Assembly (NCBI RefSeq): GCF_041260155.1
Contig: NW_027248277.1
Span: 8,239,430-8,303,429, forward strand
Reading direction: 5' to 3'
Origin: Ptychodera flava
Taxonomy: Eukaryota; Hemichordata; Enteropneusta; Ptychoderidae
Length of the DNA stretch: 64,000 nt
Shown one piece after another: positions 12,373 through 24,835 of the stretch (positions within the stretch are counted from its first letter, which is position 1; each line of letters starts with the position of its first letter). The notes under the pieces are model-generated. The model saw only the letters and a list, made by a program, of their open reading frames with translations. It was not told where the DNA came from and did not search any database. The translations under genes were made by a program, and so were the position numbers.

Positions 12373-13131
12373 TTTTACATGTCACGTGAGTCGTGTTTAA
12401 CCAATGGCAGTGCACGCTGAATGAGTGAGGTGTAATACAGTTCGATGTGCCATTAACTGTACGAAATAAAACCTCTATTAATCAATGGTTTAACACGCAT
12501 TTCTATTTTTGAATTCCTTTTCGTTTTTAAATGTGCCATCAAGGTGAAAACCATGTACCAATTTTTACACAAACAATTTGTTTGTGGCACCTGATATTTG
12601 CAAAATGGATTGTTATAAATGAACTCCTCAGTACATGTTATGTCATGCAAGACAAAGGTTTCAGAAGGCAAGCAAAACACACCTACCTATGCTTAAGATT
12701 CTTTTTGAGCCTCGTCGTTGCTTCTCTCAGTGTTCCTTATGATAACAGGACCCCTGACACCTTTCTTTGTTTTTGTGAAAACAGATTTACATAATCACGC
12801 AGATATACATATACTTGATACTTCCCGTCATCCAATGCGATGCTGGTATATTTTACCGTTGGTAATTAGTAAATTCTTGCACAAGTTAATGCATTCTGAT
12901 GCATTATGTTAGGTACAGGTACCTCAAACATACCGCATACGTTTGTAGTTTAAAATTAGCTGATTCTTGTTGTTCATACCTGCTTTCAAAGTAGTTTGAC
13001 ATGTAAACCCTGAAGAACTTTAAGACACATGTTCAAACGTTTGCGTTTAGTCGTTTACATACTCTGTTGCTTTTTCACTGTCACTTGGTATGACATACAT
13101 TGTGAAAAGTAACGTAGATATTCTAACTTAA

Positions 13132-13197
13132 GGTTGTTTGCGCCTCGAAAGTGAAAGACAAACGTTTGCTCAAATTTTCCTCACGGAATATTTCTTT

Positions 13198-13285
<88 letters not shown>

Positions 13286-13561
13286 CTCTTTCAAAATCAA
13301 GAATAAAAATCGGAGGTCACCCTGAAAAGTTCGGTACTAAGGAAACAAATTCCCCAAGATTTACAAACGTTTTAAATTCAAAATGGCCGCCATATATGTG
13401 ATAACTTTATCGAGAAAAATACAATTTTCAAAAAACAACTTGACGACGCTAAAAACTTTTCTTACACCCAGAGCTTTAAATGAACCCCCGCAAGTGGTAC
13501 ATCAGAAAAGAATTGTAAAAAATATGAGAGTCCGAATATCTGTCCCGAGGCTCATTCTACC
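13132..13561. mobile_element. TTAA-flanked 430-bp MITE, containing a (TA)n tract
   Basis: The ends GGTTGTTTGCGCCTCG and (inverted) GGTAGAATGAGCCTCG match at 12 of 16 places, with TTAA at 13128-13131 and 13562-13565. Copies lie at 44,221-44,574 and 50,884-51,325, and an inverted partial copy near 25,750-25,860. All carry an AAAATGGCCGCCAT-like core or its relic. A (TA)n microsatellite at 13,204-13,282 has expanded inside this copy and produces a false Tyr-Ile frame. Confidence 0.8.
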
Positions 13562-15179
13562 TTAAGCAAAAAGTTTTTGATCAACGGCTGCAACAGAACG
13601 GGAGTCCCAAAAGCTGCATCGACGTTTCGATTTAAGTTACCATCAGTGAAAGGCTCTTCCTGGTTTATATTCACAGAGTCAAGACAACATGCTTAAACGT
13701 AATTATTTTGAAGCATCATATTTTGCATCAGAGCAAGTCAATATAAGAATATTTTATCCGTCAAAAAGATGAAGATTTCTAAGTTGTACAGTCCTACTGG
13801 ATTGTAATGCTATAAGCATAGTTTCTTTAGCTTTGATGTCCCGTGGCAAAACTTTTGTTACTTCAAATATTGTGTTGTGGATAAATTATCATTTTGCTTT
13901 CGATACCTAGACGAGATTTCCAGGGAGACATTTGCCATGAATTTCCCAAATCACGTAATTGTAACAATATTGTTTGATTCTCAATGCATTTATTTGATTT
14001 TGTAAAATCGTTTGTCAATGAAGTACTATGTAAAATTCACTTTTCGCATCGTTACCTTACTTTCGAATTGCTTTGTTGTCGAAGAGGAAATTAAGATTGT
14101 TTCGATCTAGGATTAAATGTTCACCATTGTAGGCATAGTTTGTTTGGCAATGATATACGAAGTGCGACAACTTTGTGTTCGTCTTCCTGCAAAGAAGGGC
14201 CAGGTCAGTTTCAAAAATAAGCTAGCTGCCAGTACAAATCATGCAAAGGCTGTGTTAAACGTTGTTGTTTTCAGGCAAATGAGTCTAACCAATTAAGAAT
14301 AGTTCGGTATAAAACACTCAGGGTCTTGTTATCAACATTTCATATATTTTAGGGTTTGTTCATTCAATCATTCCCCAGTACATGAAAACACACGCAATTT
14401 TTTGTAATTTTCATTTTCACTCAAATATTGAAAAAAGCATGTAGTAGAGATGAAATTAATAGAAACAAATATTAGAAATTTGATGACTAAATGATGTTTA
14501 TCAATGCAAAGAGAATGAAAATATTTGAAAATGGTGTAATAAAAGAGTAAGTCTGGACAGCACTGATTTTAATCGTCTCGGTGTATAGAATGGCCTCATT
14601 AGATTAAATCACAAAACCAAAAAATCAAACCTAATCGTGGTTGTAACATTTAACGTGTAGAATTTCCGAGGCCCAGATTCGGTACAGATAGCCTCTAGCA
14701 TTTATGTAACTCCTATATGTCAGTACATGCCAGTATTGATGGAGATATTCCTTTGCTGTGTGTACTCTAACATTTATGTCGGTGTGTACTGTACACAGTA
14801 CTGGTTTTCAGATGACTTACGCGCCATTTTTTGTTAATTTCGTTCCTCTATAAAGATAAAGTACTGGTAATGGATAAGAGGATTCAATGAAATTTCAATT
14901 GTTAGCCAAGTATAACCAATAACAATGCTTATAACCAAGACCATTTTATGTAATACGAAGTGGCCGTTAGCCTAGAAAATTTAGGAAATTGCATCTTGAA
15001 ATTAAACGCCACACTCATCTGGTGCTGATTGACTATCTTCTTTTATTTTTAAGATCATTGTAAATATCTAGATGTGCTATGTCAGAAAATAAAACTCCTG
15101 TGTGCAGACAATAATGATTGGAATTCGGATATTTTCTCATGTTTTGATGTGACATGTCATTCTTGTAATTGGTGTTGAA

Positions 15180-18157
15180 TCATCGCACAGCTTCTAGACC
15201 AAATTTCCCTGTTCTAGGCATATCAATATCTGGTTCATAATACATGCAAAAGATATAAGATGTGTCACCGACTCTCTTGAAGGAACACAACTCGACGTCT
15301 GAAGAAGCCGTGATATTCCCCGGTGGATTCCAATAAATTCCGTCTGACAGTCTATCCGGACACTCCTGCAGGGAATTCGAACGAGGGACAATTTATGTAA
15401 TGTTGAGTATAATTACACATAACAATTATTGTACAGCACGATCATATAAATCTGATCATTTGACTTTGACTTGGTCGTGCGCAAGTAGTGAACGAAACAA
15501 CTATCAATTGCGACACATAGATTAGTGGTATAGATGGGTGATCACAGCATTAATTATTCAGGAACCATCTCTGTGAGAATTGTGGACGAGCAAGGACTGG
15601 TAGAGCTGACGTAGGAATGTCACCACAAAACAATTAAGAGGGTCACTTATTGAGAATACTTACTTCCATACTTAAGACGTCACAGCGAACTGATAACATA
15701 TCGCCGTCATACAGCATGAATGTGCAGTTGTCACATATAATAGCAGACTCGTTTTTAATCTTGGTGCCCTGTTTTATACAAAGATCATTATATAATCAAA
15801 GCCTGGGAGAGAAAAGAGCAGGTTTATTATAGCGGCTTACTGACTACGCATACGTGGGTTTTTATATGCAATGCGAGTAACCGGAAGTGTACCTATCTTT
15901 ATTATTAGACACACAACTTACCTCTCAAGGGAAGAAAAGCGTTACAAAAACAATTTAGGGAATTACTCAAAAGAAACCAAAACAGTGTTTCAAAGTAATA
16001 ATAAGAGAAATGAATAAGTTCATACAAAAACAAAACAAAACAATAGCATGATTAATCTATCACGATAGCGAGAATATTCATTCATTCATTCATTCATTCA
16101 TTCATTTTATTCAGTACTTTGGCCACCGGCCTATGGTACAAATATACACTGATTATGTATGAAAAATACACATAGACACAAGAGAGATATATACAGTATA
16201 CAAATATTCCATATAAGGATAAAGTATACTTTAGAGCTTGAACTAAACATCAACCTGGTTAATCAACTCAAGGTTACGCCTTTCTCTGCGTTTGAAAGCA
16301 AAAAATACAAACTTTGCAAAATAAATCACACTTTGGGAATCCAACTGCATAAGCCTCAAAAATTTCTGATATGTATGATCTCTATAAAAGTAGGTTGGTA
16401 AATATTTCTGCCGTAGATCATTATAAAGCGGGCAGACCAGACAAAATGGAACTCATCTTCTACTGCTTGAAGATCACAAAAATTACAAAGCCTACTGTGT
16501 CTAGGGATGCCCTTTGGACGATCAGTTTCAATCCTTAGCTGGTGTGCAGATGATCTCAATTTACAAAGTGACCTTCTTAACTTATTATCTTCAATGACAT
16601 TCATATTTGAAAGTTAGCTTGAATTCTCTGTATGTATCGAGTTTTGAATAACGGGAAAGATCAGAGGACCACAACTGGGCATAGTTATCATGGATTCTCT
16701 CCTTAAAAATATGAAAAAATACTGTTTCATCGCCAACACCTTGGTTTAGCCATACATAGCCAAAACCATATGAAGATAGTAATTGTTTAACATTGAATGC
16801 CCAGCATTTTCGATTATTTTCTGCTTCAATATATTGGTATTTATAACACTGCTGTACAAAACGATGTTCACTCATCTTCAATATTTTAAACCAGTATTTG
16901 ATGATACGAATATATCTTAAACAGTAAAGTGGGGTTCTCCCAAGTTCGCCATAAATGACTGGATTCGAAGTGCTGTCATAGAGACCAAGTACATATTTAC
17001 AAAATTTACGATGTGTATTTTCTATATTCTCGGCCTTGTGAAATCCCCATAATTCACTGCCATACATTAGAATTGGTAAATTTTACAGTCAAAGATTTTG
17101 ATTGAAATCTTGACATCAAGTGATTTAAATTTTGACAGAACTGTTTTAGAGCAAAAATTGCTTTACACGCTTGTTCTGCTAAAGTTTTCTGGGCCATATA
17201 CCAAAGTCCGCTGGACGAGAACATGATTCCAAGGTAGCTAAAGTACGGTACAACAGATAATTTTTCGCCTTTATAGATAGAACCAATTCTCATAGTTCCT
17301 TAGGCCACCAGCTTTTCTGAAAACTACTACTTTCGTTTTACTTACATTCACTTTAAGTTTCCATTTATCTGAATATACAGACAAGTCATTTAAAAGTCTC
17401 TGTAAACCAATTGCATTGTAGCTAAACAAATAAGGTCATCAGCAAATAACAAGTAAAATAACCGCGAATACCTACATATACACCAGCAAACGTGTTTTCA
17501 AGTTGTTGACCCAGGTCATTCAAAAATAAGGCAAAAAGCATTGGGGATAAAATTGAACCCTGTTGAACTCCACAATAGCAATCAAATACTTGGGTAATAC
17601 CATGTGGCGTACGTACACGTGACTTAATATTTGTATACATCGATTTAAGTGTTTTAAAAAACTCGCCATGAAGACCACATTTTATCAACTTATAAAATAA
17701 CAAATAATGATTGATACGGTCAAAGGCCTTTTTAAAGTCTACAAACACACAATATAGGCGACTTTTCAATGAAAAGTACCTGTTAATAATTGTATCCAAA
17801 ATAAACATATTGTCAACACAACTGTAACCCTTTCGAAAACCTGCCTGGTTTTCCAACAAGGGACAATTTTTATCGATCCATGCATTTAATCTATTAGAGA
17901 TAATTGAGGAAAAAACTTTCCCCAGTAATGAAAGGAGTGTTATACCTCTATAATTGTTAACGTTCTCTCTATCACCTTTCTTATGCAATGGAACTATTAA
18001 ACCCAACACCCAGTCAGACGGAAAATAACCAGCACAAAATAGTTTGTTAAATAAGAGAACAAGAAGTTCTTTGAACTTCCTTGGTGAGTGTTTTAGAATT
18101 TCTGCTGGGATGCCATCATAACCTGGTGCCTTTCCATTTTTCAAACATTTATACATT

Positions 18158-18199
<42 letters not shown>

Positions 18200-21100
18200 T
18201 TATTGTTCATATATATACGCTATTGCACATACAATGAAATACATCTTGGTTTTGCGAAAACAAAAGGACAGACAGTGAGATAAAAAAACAGGAAATAAAA
18301 GAAAGCAATACACAAAATAAAAGAAACAGAATTAAAAATAAACATGTTAGAATAAAAGCGCCGACTTCAGAAGTACAAGTGTAGGAACTATGAGAGACGA
18401 GATGTTTGAGCTCTCACAGTACTCGATTTACATTCATTTAACATGCGAATTGCTGTAGGGTAAAAACTGTTTAGGGACCGATTAGAACTTGACTTGATTG
18501 AACGGTAACGTTCACCAGAACGCATAAGTTGGAACAAATTGTGTGCAGGGTGGTACTGATCATTGACAATGGAGACAGACTTTTTGAGAACACGGTCCTC
18601 GTAAAGACTGTCTAGCGATGGAAGATTACAACCAATAATTTTACTGGCGGTACTGACGATCCGGTTGAGTCGTTTCCGTTCATTCATTGTGATATTGCCA
18701 TACCAGACAGTGATTGCGAATGTCAAGACACTCTCAATCACTCCGCGATAGAACCTAATCAACAAGTTCTGACTAACACGAAAACTCTTCAACCTCCGCA
18801 GAAAGAATAAGCGTTGCTGGCTTTTCTTAACTATGAAATCAGTATTGGTTTCCCATTTCAAGTCAGCAGATAAGTAGACACCAAGAAATTTGAAAAATTG
18901 AACTATTTCCACTTCTGGTACCTTTTAGTAAGAGGCGTAATTTCTGATGGATTTTTACCAAAGTCCACTATTATTTCCTTTGTTTTCTTGACATTCAGTT
19001 CCAAGTTGTTATTGGAACACCATTTAACTGTATCGTCCACTTGTTTCCTATATAATGATTCATCAGATTCAATAAAACCGCCAAGGGTGGTGTCATCGGC
19101 GAATTTTACTATGAAATTGTTCTCCTCAGAACTCACAGCACAATCATGTGTAAACAAAGAATAGAGTATCGGTGACAGGTTACAACCCTGGGGTGTACCG
19201 GTGTTTAGAACGATAGAGTTTGAAAAGTTACTGCCAATTTTCACGATTGGGAGCGATTCAACAAGAAATCGAGAATCCATTTACAAATTGAGGGATTGAA
19301 ATTCAAGTTGGTGAGCTTATCATATAATTTAAAAGGTGATACAGTATTAAATGCTGAACTATAGTCAATGAATAACAGCCGACAATAATTTGGAATTTTC
19401 TTATCCAGAAACTGAGAAACTTTGAAAAGTGCCCAAGATACAGCATCATCAACCGATCTATTTGTTCTATAGGCGAACTGATATGGATCTAAAGATGCAG
19501 GAATATTCGACTGAATGTATTTTCTAACAATGGTTTCTAGACATTTCATAACAGTAGATGTAAGAGCTATTGGACGATAATCATTTAAGCAAGTAACTGG
19601 TGTGCGTTTTGGTACGGGAATTATGATGGATCTTTTGAACACATTTGGAACGTGACTCGTTTTCAATGACCAGTTAAATATCACACAAGATTTCACACAG
19701 TTCATCTTTACATGATCGTAACAGGCGAGGACAAATTCCATCTGGACCAGAAGCTTTTCTCACGTTCAATGTACTTAAAGTGCGTCGAGGTCCCCCAAGC
19801 TTACTAAAGCATCAAAAGTTATGTCACTGTCAAGGTCGGAACAATCTACATCATTACAGATATTTCTTGAAAGAATGGATTAAAGTCATCAACATCTCAA
19901 CAAACTTTTTAACATCTTCATAAAATACATCGGATACCTCACTGCCATAGCCAAAATTTAATAAACTGAAAAAATAATTATACCAATCTTCTTTTGAAAT
20001 ATTAAGTGATGGTCCAATTTTCTTGTTTCTGAGAAGTGACCAAAATTTCTTTGAATCAGAATTCGCAGCAGCATCCAACAGCAAATTCTTCTGTTTTTCT
20101 TCATATTCTGTCTTTTTCGTTGATAGCAATTTTTTGTACTCAGCTTTATTGATTTTCAATCTATCTAGTGTTTCTTTTGATCTAGTATGCCTGAATTCAT
20201 TTAATGCTCTAGTCGCCTTGGCTTTAGCATCAACACAATCTTGATCATACCAAGATTCATTTACACGTGTACTCTAACATTTGTTTCGAGCAAACTGATA
20301 TTCCATTTCCATCCCAGAGGCAGCTTTATACAACATATCAACAATAACGGCAATACAACCATCAAAATCATTGTTATCAAGTTTTGCAGTGAAATTATTC
20401 CCCTGGATTTCAGCTTCACCGTTCCAATAATTATCAAAATCAGCATGTTTTTCTTCCCGCCAGATGATTTTAGTCAATGAATCGATAGCATTTACCGTAT
20501 TGCTAACTGCAGGGGTGGAAGTGGACCTTAATGACAAGTATTTCTGAGAACGAAGACTGAAAAGCAATGGCTGGTGATCAGATTCGATTCTATCAGCAAA
20601 ATGAACCATGTCTTTCATCGTTGTGGCGTTACATAACACGTAGTCTACCACGCTACCACCTGTACCCTTTAAACATGTCAAATAACTGCTTCTGTCAGAA
20701 AAGCGACCGTTCATGATTCTAAGACCAGATGTTTTGCAAAATTCTACAAGGCATTTGCCATAATGGTTTGTACTAACATCACATGATTTTCTAGTCGGCA
20801 AAATCTCATCAGTTACGTAATCTTCATCACATGGGGATAAATGAAGTGTCATCAAAACATATGTAATCTGGGTCAGTAGCTGTTCGTGCATTGAAATCAC
20901 CACAAATCAAACACTGGTGATCTGAAAACCGTTGTGAATACATTGCATATTCATTTTCAATTAAATCAAAAATAGAATCATTAGAAAATGATGAAGATCC
21001 CTGTGGCGATATATAAACAACACAAAGCAGGAGTAACATGTTGTCAGTAGTTTTGATTCTAACCCACAATAAGTCTTCTGATTTGCTTGGCAATTTGTTA

Positions 21101-23121
21101 ATCGATAGAATGACATCACACTTGTAAAAAATCAATAAACCCCCCCCCCACAATATCTGCCAAGATGACATCGTTTTGACCTCACACTGGTGAAAGAATT
21201 GTATCCATACAACTTAAAATTATCCGAAATTGTACCCCATGTTTCTACCAGACATATTATATGAAATTGTTTGATATATTTGATAAAGTCAGGATTGTAC
21301 CATTTAGATTTCAAGTTGTTCACGTTCCAACACAGAAAATAAGTAGAATTTGACGCATTACTTTTGCAATTACCACTTACTAGTGCACTGACAGTAGCCC
21401 TATTAATGAGCGGTTCATAATTATGTAATTCAACAGAATTTTCACACGTTCCGATTTCGTCCGCGTTATGTGTATTTCTTCGACCTTGGCCACACCCCTA
21501 TCTTTTCTTGATCTTTATAACTTCTTCTGCTTTAGTGTCATAAGCGTAGACCTCGCCTTCGATGATCAATTTGTCGTATCTCATCGTTGCTCGCTTTCCA
21601 TCAGTAAGGGCTTGATTCATAGTTGGCCATAACTTCCGTCTTTTTTCTCTCACCCTTTCCGTGAAGTCTTCTCCAACTCTCACACTGGTATCTAATGTAT
21701 TCTTCAAAACTCTGGCTTGTTTCATTACTTTGACTTTGTCCTTGTAGCGACTGAATTTAGCAATAACAGGCTGTGGTTTGGCGCGAGATGTGGTTATTCT
21801 GTGTGCTCGTTCAATGTCAACATCTTCGTCAATATTCAGATTACTTTTCATAAATTCCTTTACAATTTCTTCTGTCTCTTCCCAAGTTTCGTTATAATTC
21901 TGTTCCAAGTCATAGAATAACAGGTTTACTGGCGTTCCATTCTCAATTTTATGCACGTAATTATATACTGTGCTAGAAGCATTGAAATGCTAGTATTTTT
22001 CATTATGAATTCAAATTTGTTAGGCATATCATGAAATGTGGTGTTATATTTTGCAGCTGCAGCAGAGTAAATTCACGAGCAACGATATGTATTTTTCATA
22101 AATAAACCAATAAGAAACGTGTAAAGGTTTATTTTATAACATGCCAATCATAAAATATAATTATGTTTTATTAGACAGTATGTATGATTATGCACCTCGT
22201 CACCGAGAAAAAATATCGTTACAACCGCGTCTAAAATATAGAAAACTTCGGAAAATCACCAATTTTTGAGAGCGATTTTCAAAAATATGTCACTTACGAA
22301 AAATGACAGAATTCCACCGGGTTTTCAATTTTTACAAGGTTGTCTTTCTGTTTTGAGATTTTCCGCATGTGAAGAATGTTTTCAGCCAGTTGTTGATTCC
22401 GAATCGAGCGTGATTCCAAGACAAGCAAAATCTGTCCGCATGAGCCGATGGCGGCGCTCTTCAAAAAGTGACGTTATTGCTCATTAACCTCCCCCTATAG
22501 AAAGTTATAAGGCTGTAGGAAAGTTGTTTTTTCCTACTTCTATCTATACATGTTATTTTAATGAGTAAGCAAAATTGAAACAGTAGCTTACTTGAGTTTC
22601 AACATATACAAATCGCTAAACAAATTTAAAGGGCGGGCGTTACAATATATATGTACTAGTAACATCCATTCCGAAACGATGGTCATTTTCAGCTTTCACC
22701 ATGTGTGAACAGTTATATTTAATTTTGAAGAGAAAGTTCAGATATTCACATACGGCTTTCAGATCAGTTAAAACTTGCAAATTGCAAGCAAAGCGTGCAT
22801 TTGTCACATTACCAGGTCTACGGTATCCACTTGATCTGCTAACACTGCGACATATCTACGAGTCTTCGATTTACCAATATACGGACCACCAACCCCATAC
22901 ACTTGAAAAGTTCGGATCGGAGTTAAATCTCTCATCTTATCAGGCAATTCCATTAACGCGTCAAAGCAGTCAAGCCCGTCTGTAACGACCGCATTCCATA
23001 TTGCATTATTGTACACTTTTCTGACCAAGTGGTGACACTTCCATGGTTTCAATTGTATTGGTTCATCTGGGCGACCATATGCGACAGTGATAAGAGTAGT
23101 GAGAACAAAGAAAAACCTCAT
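15180..23121 (-). CDS. Secreted cysteine-rich protein, copy C (3 coding exons, LINE-filled intron)
   Basis: This is the third intact paralogue. Coding exons are 23121-22813, 15768-15664 and 15365-15180 (103, 35 and 61 codons plus stop), giving 199 residues. All joins are phase 0 with GT/AG sites; coding exon 1 follows a CTCATAG acceptor at 23130. It has a signal peptide, the eight conserved cysteines and the NIT site. The C-terminus is five residues longer than in A and B because the stop used there is replaced by a Leu codon. Exon 2 is the most diverged of the three. Intron 1 is about 7 kb against 2.2 kb in A and 1.6 kb in B. Splice sites and reading frame are intact, so the insertion need not have killed the gene. 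Confidence 0.7.
16360..18156 (-). pseudogene. LINE A reverse transcriptase and C-terminal region, frameshifted
   Basis: Open segments 18156-17422, 17293-17054, 17067-16591 and 16604-16356 together cover RT motifs from KNGKAPGYDG through FADD, the thumb (SYLGIMFSSSG), a helical region (YGSELWGF) and the terminal knuckle. Adjacent segments change frame, so it is inactive as it stands. The 5' boundary is the (ATT)n tail of the LINE inserted at 18,157. Confidence 0.8.
18157..19797 (-). mobile_element. LINE B: 5'-truncated CR1/L2-group element nested in LINE A
   Basis: It contains only the RT and C-terminal part: RKASGPDG, DYRPIALTSTVMKCLE, FIDYSSAFNT, GTPQGCNLSP, KFADDTT, VVDFG and the thumb FLGVYLSADLKW, then a C-terminus with HPAHNLF and SFYPTAIRMLN. 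Such motifs are typical of CR1/L2/Rex1-group LINEs. The 3' end is an (ATT)n tail at 18,157-18,200. Three overlapping frames (19741-19241, 19280-18903, 18912-18388) show at least two shifts. It interrupts LINE A just before its KNGKAPGYDG motif. Confidence 0.85.
19854..21370 (-). pseudogene. LINE A endonuclease and linker region
   Basis: Open segments 21323-21132, 21171-20827, 20903-20274 and 20159-19854 carry an apurinic-type endonuclease (WNVNNLKSKW, VETWG, GDFNART, GSVVDYVL, ESDHQPL), then a basic linker starting WYDQDC with coiled-coil-like Lys/Glu-rich sequence and SKKFWSLLRNKK. The linker resembles WYDKQC at 32,950 in the plus-strand LINE, which is why I assign this part to LINE A rather than LINE B. 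Confidence 0.7.
21498..21956 (-). CDS. LINE A ORF1, RNA-binding-like protein
   Basis: This 152-residue frame includes ETWEETEEIVKEF, VDIERAHRI, PVIAKFSRYKDKVKVM and GEDFTERVREKRRKLWP. That pattern is characteristic of LINE ORF1 proteins with an RRM/C-terminal-domain fold (L1/Tx1-like ORF1), which bind LINE RNA. The frame is open. It starts at an internal Met and a longer N-terminus may be lost. It lies upstream of the endonuclease in the same orientation. Confidence 0.6.
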   Translation of the reverse strand: MHKIENGTPVNLLFYDLEQNYNETWEETEEIVKEFMKSNLNIDEDVDIERAHRITTSRAKPQPVIAKFSRYKDKVKVMKQARVLKNTLDTSVRVGEDFTERVREKRRKLWPTMNQALTDGKRATMRYDKLIIEGEVYAYDTKAEEVIKIKKR

Positions 23122-24319
23122 GGCGTCTTCTATGAGAAAAAAATCCTGCCTTCAGTGTGACTATTGAAAGCGGAAATTATGGAGTTATGTCAGATACACG
23201 GTCCATCCACAAAACGATTCTGCTAAGGGACCGTGGTCAGGCTAATCTAATATACTCGTTGTCAATTTCTACGTTTTGTCGATCTGATGCTTACGTATGC
23301 CTTGTTTAAATCCTGTGAACAAATCAAGTTTTAAAGATCTTGTTTTTTTGTTTGTGAAATACAAACATGAATATGACTTTTCCTTAGAAATAACACATGC
23401 AGTAACACACTTTGATTCTCAGTTAACACACTTTCAATGCAACCCCTGATTCTTGAGTACGAAGAAGGATGATTTAGCCCCCCCCCCCCCTTTAGTGTAG
23501 TAACATTAAACTTTGAGGTTCCAATTCCGTTATCCCTCAATATAGGTTACTGCTATGGAAACAAATGTGCCACAAGATAACATTCAAGAAGCAAATGTGT
23601 ATTCGTTGATGTAATGATAATAGAAAGAAAAAATCATGAATATTTTAAACCTGTATGGCAACTTTCTACAGGTATTGATGCTAAAACGAACAGACAAGCA
23701 GAAGCATTGCTTTTGTGTTAAATGGTACTTTTCGTATCGGAATCAATTAATTCAAAGGCATCTATTTTTGTGTTTTTCAGTTTTTTTCTCAGACAACATA
23801 CACACAGACACATACATACACACATACATACACACAGAGACTATAGTTTGCATACTTCTTTGCTAGATAGCATGGTAAATATTTTACTCACTCACCTTCG
23901 CTTGCACTCTTTGTTTGTGAGCACTTCGTCGACGAAAATGAGAAATCTATTTAACTCAGCTACTGGAGGAATTCGAAGGTCTTGTGTCATTTATTGACTT
24001 GTGCAAAACAAACTCCAGTTTTAACCAGCCATTCAGAAACCTAGCTCTCAAATTATGCAAATTCACCATCCTAGCATTGCGACGTACATCGAACTATAAT
24101 GCGTGGAATAAAGACACACCTTTTATACACTACATTTCCAGCAAACATAGACACGTATTTTAATTTGAATTTAGGGCAAATAAAGGCAAAAAATAAAACA
24201 CCAGGCATTAAATTGTCCACAAGTACTGTGTATTAATGCTTATTTTGACCTGTATAAGGATTAAAATAAACATGTTATAAATACTTAAAAGGGTTTACTA
24301 ACAATTACTTGTTCGAAAT

Positions 24320-24835
24320 AAATCTTCTTTTAATTAATGATTTACCATGAATTTCTATGTCCTAAATTTCATGCATCTAATATTTATATTTCGCATGTAT
24401 TTCGGTGGCCTAAATGTATCGTGTATTCTATCTGTGTTTTACATGCACGTGTCGACTCTGAATATTCTGTGTATCACAAATCATGCATGTTCATAGGTAT
24501 AGCCAAGCGTACACATGTTATTGCCTTGACTGGATGATTTTTTAGGGTGATATTTTAGAAAAAAAAGCAAAAACTGTCAGATTGTCTTTTTTGATGACAA
24601 AACACAGAATACAGATTAGAGCCTACAAGCAGAACGTGGGTTGCAAAGTAAAAGTGAATATATTTTTATGTATCTTCCTTGTTCCTTTCTTGATTTTTAT
24701 CGGTAGTGAGTGGACATTTAACAATATCTTTGTATGAAGAGTGCCCGCAACGACTAGTAAAGTCACAGATATTGAGGTAGTAATATATTTGATTGAAATT
24801 TGTCTTGTTTTTAATATATGAGCTGAGTGTACACG
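24320..24835. other. No gene seen
   Basis: AT-rich sequence past the end of unit C. I see no coding or repeat signal I can support. Confidence 0.5.

Larger units (their letters stand above)
10340..12520 (-). repeat. Partial tandem unit with an orphan exon 0, carrying two insertions
   Basis: The stretches 10,620-10,769 and 11,425-11,766 match the 5' flank of the gene units, including another exon-0 donor (exon end at 10,710), but no coding exons follow. Sequence at 10,340-10,620 recurs at 12,510-12,790. Relative to units A-C, the partial unit is interrupted by a TTAA foldback (10,770-11,424) and by a segment at about 11,766-12,437. Confidence 0.7.
16078..22060 (-). mobile_element. LINE A: two-ORF non-LTR retrotransposon, split by LINE B
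   Basis: On the minus strand the order is ORF1 (21956-21498), an APE-type endonuclease (about 21,370-20,560), a linker (to about 19,800), then reverse transcriptase and C-terminal region (18,156-16,360). The 3' end has a short GGCC hairpin, AATAAA and an (AATG)n tail at 16,078-16,106. Endonuclease motifs seen are WNVNNL, LVETWG, GDFNART, VDYV and SDHQPL. The RT shows VDFKKAFD, GVQQGSILSP and LFADD, the last in a shifted frame. The C-terminus has a CNFC..EDEFHF zinc-knuckle-like motif. Several frameshifts break ORF2. It is related to the LINE at 32,500; the clade is unresolved. It lies in intron 1 of gene C. Confidence 0.8.
14050..24320 (-). repeat. Tandem duplication unit C, expanded by LINE insertion
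   Basis: This unit is collinear with units A and B at both ends (14,070-15,895 and 22,068-24,320). The intervening 6.2 kb is LINE sequence inside intron 1 of gene C. Confidence 0.85.

Noticed and set aside
13138-13401. Tyr-Ile repeat protein
   Set aside because: It is the (TA)n tract inside a MITE. The same holds for frames at 40,755-41,245.
22266-22487. 73-residue plus-strand frame in intron 1 of gene C
   Set aside because: No motif or splice support, and it lies in intron sequence on the strand opposite to the gene.
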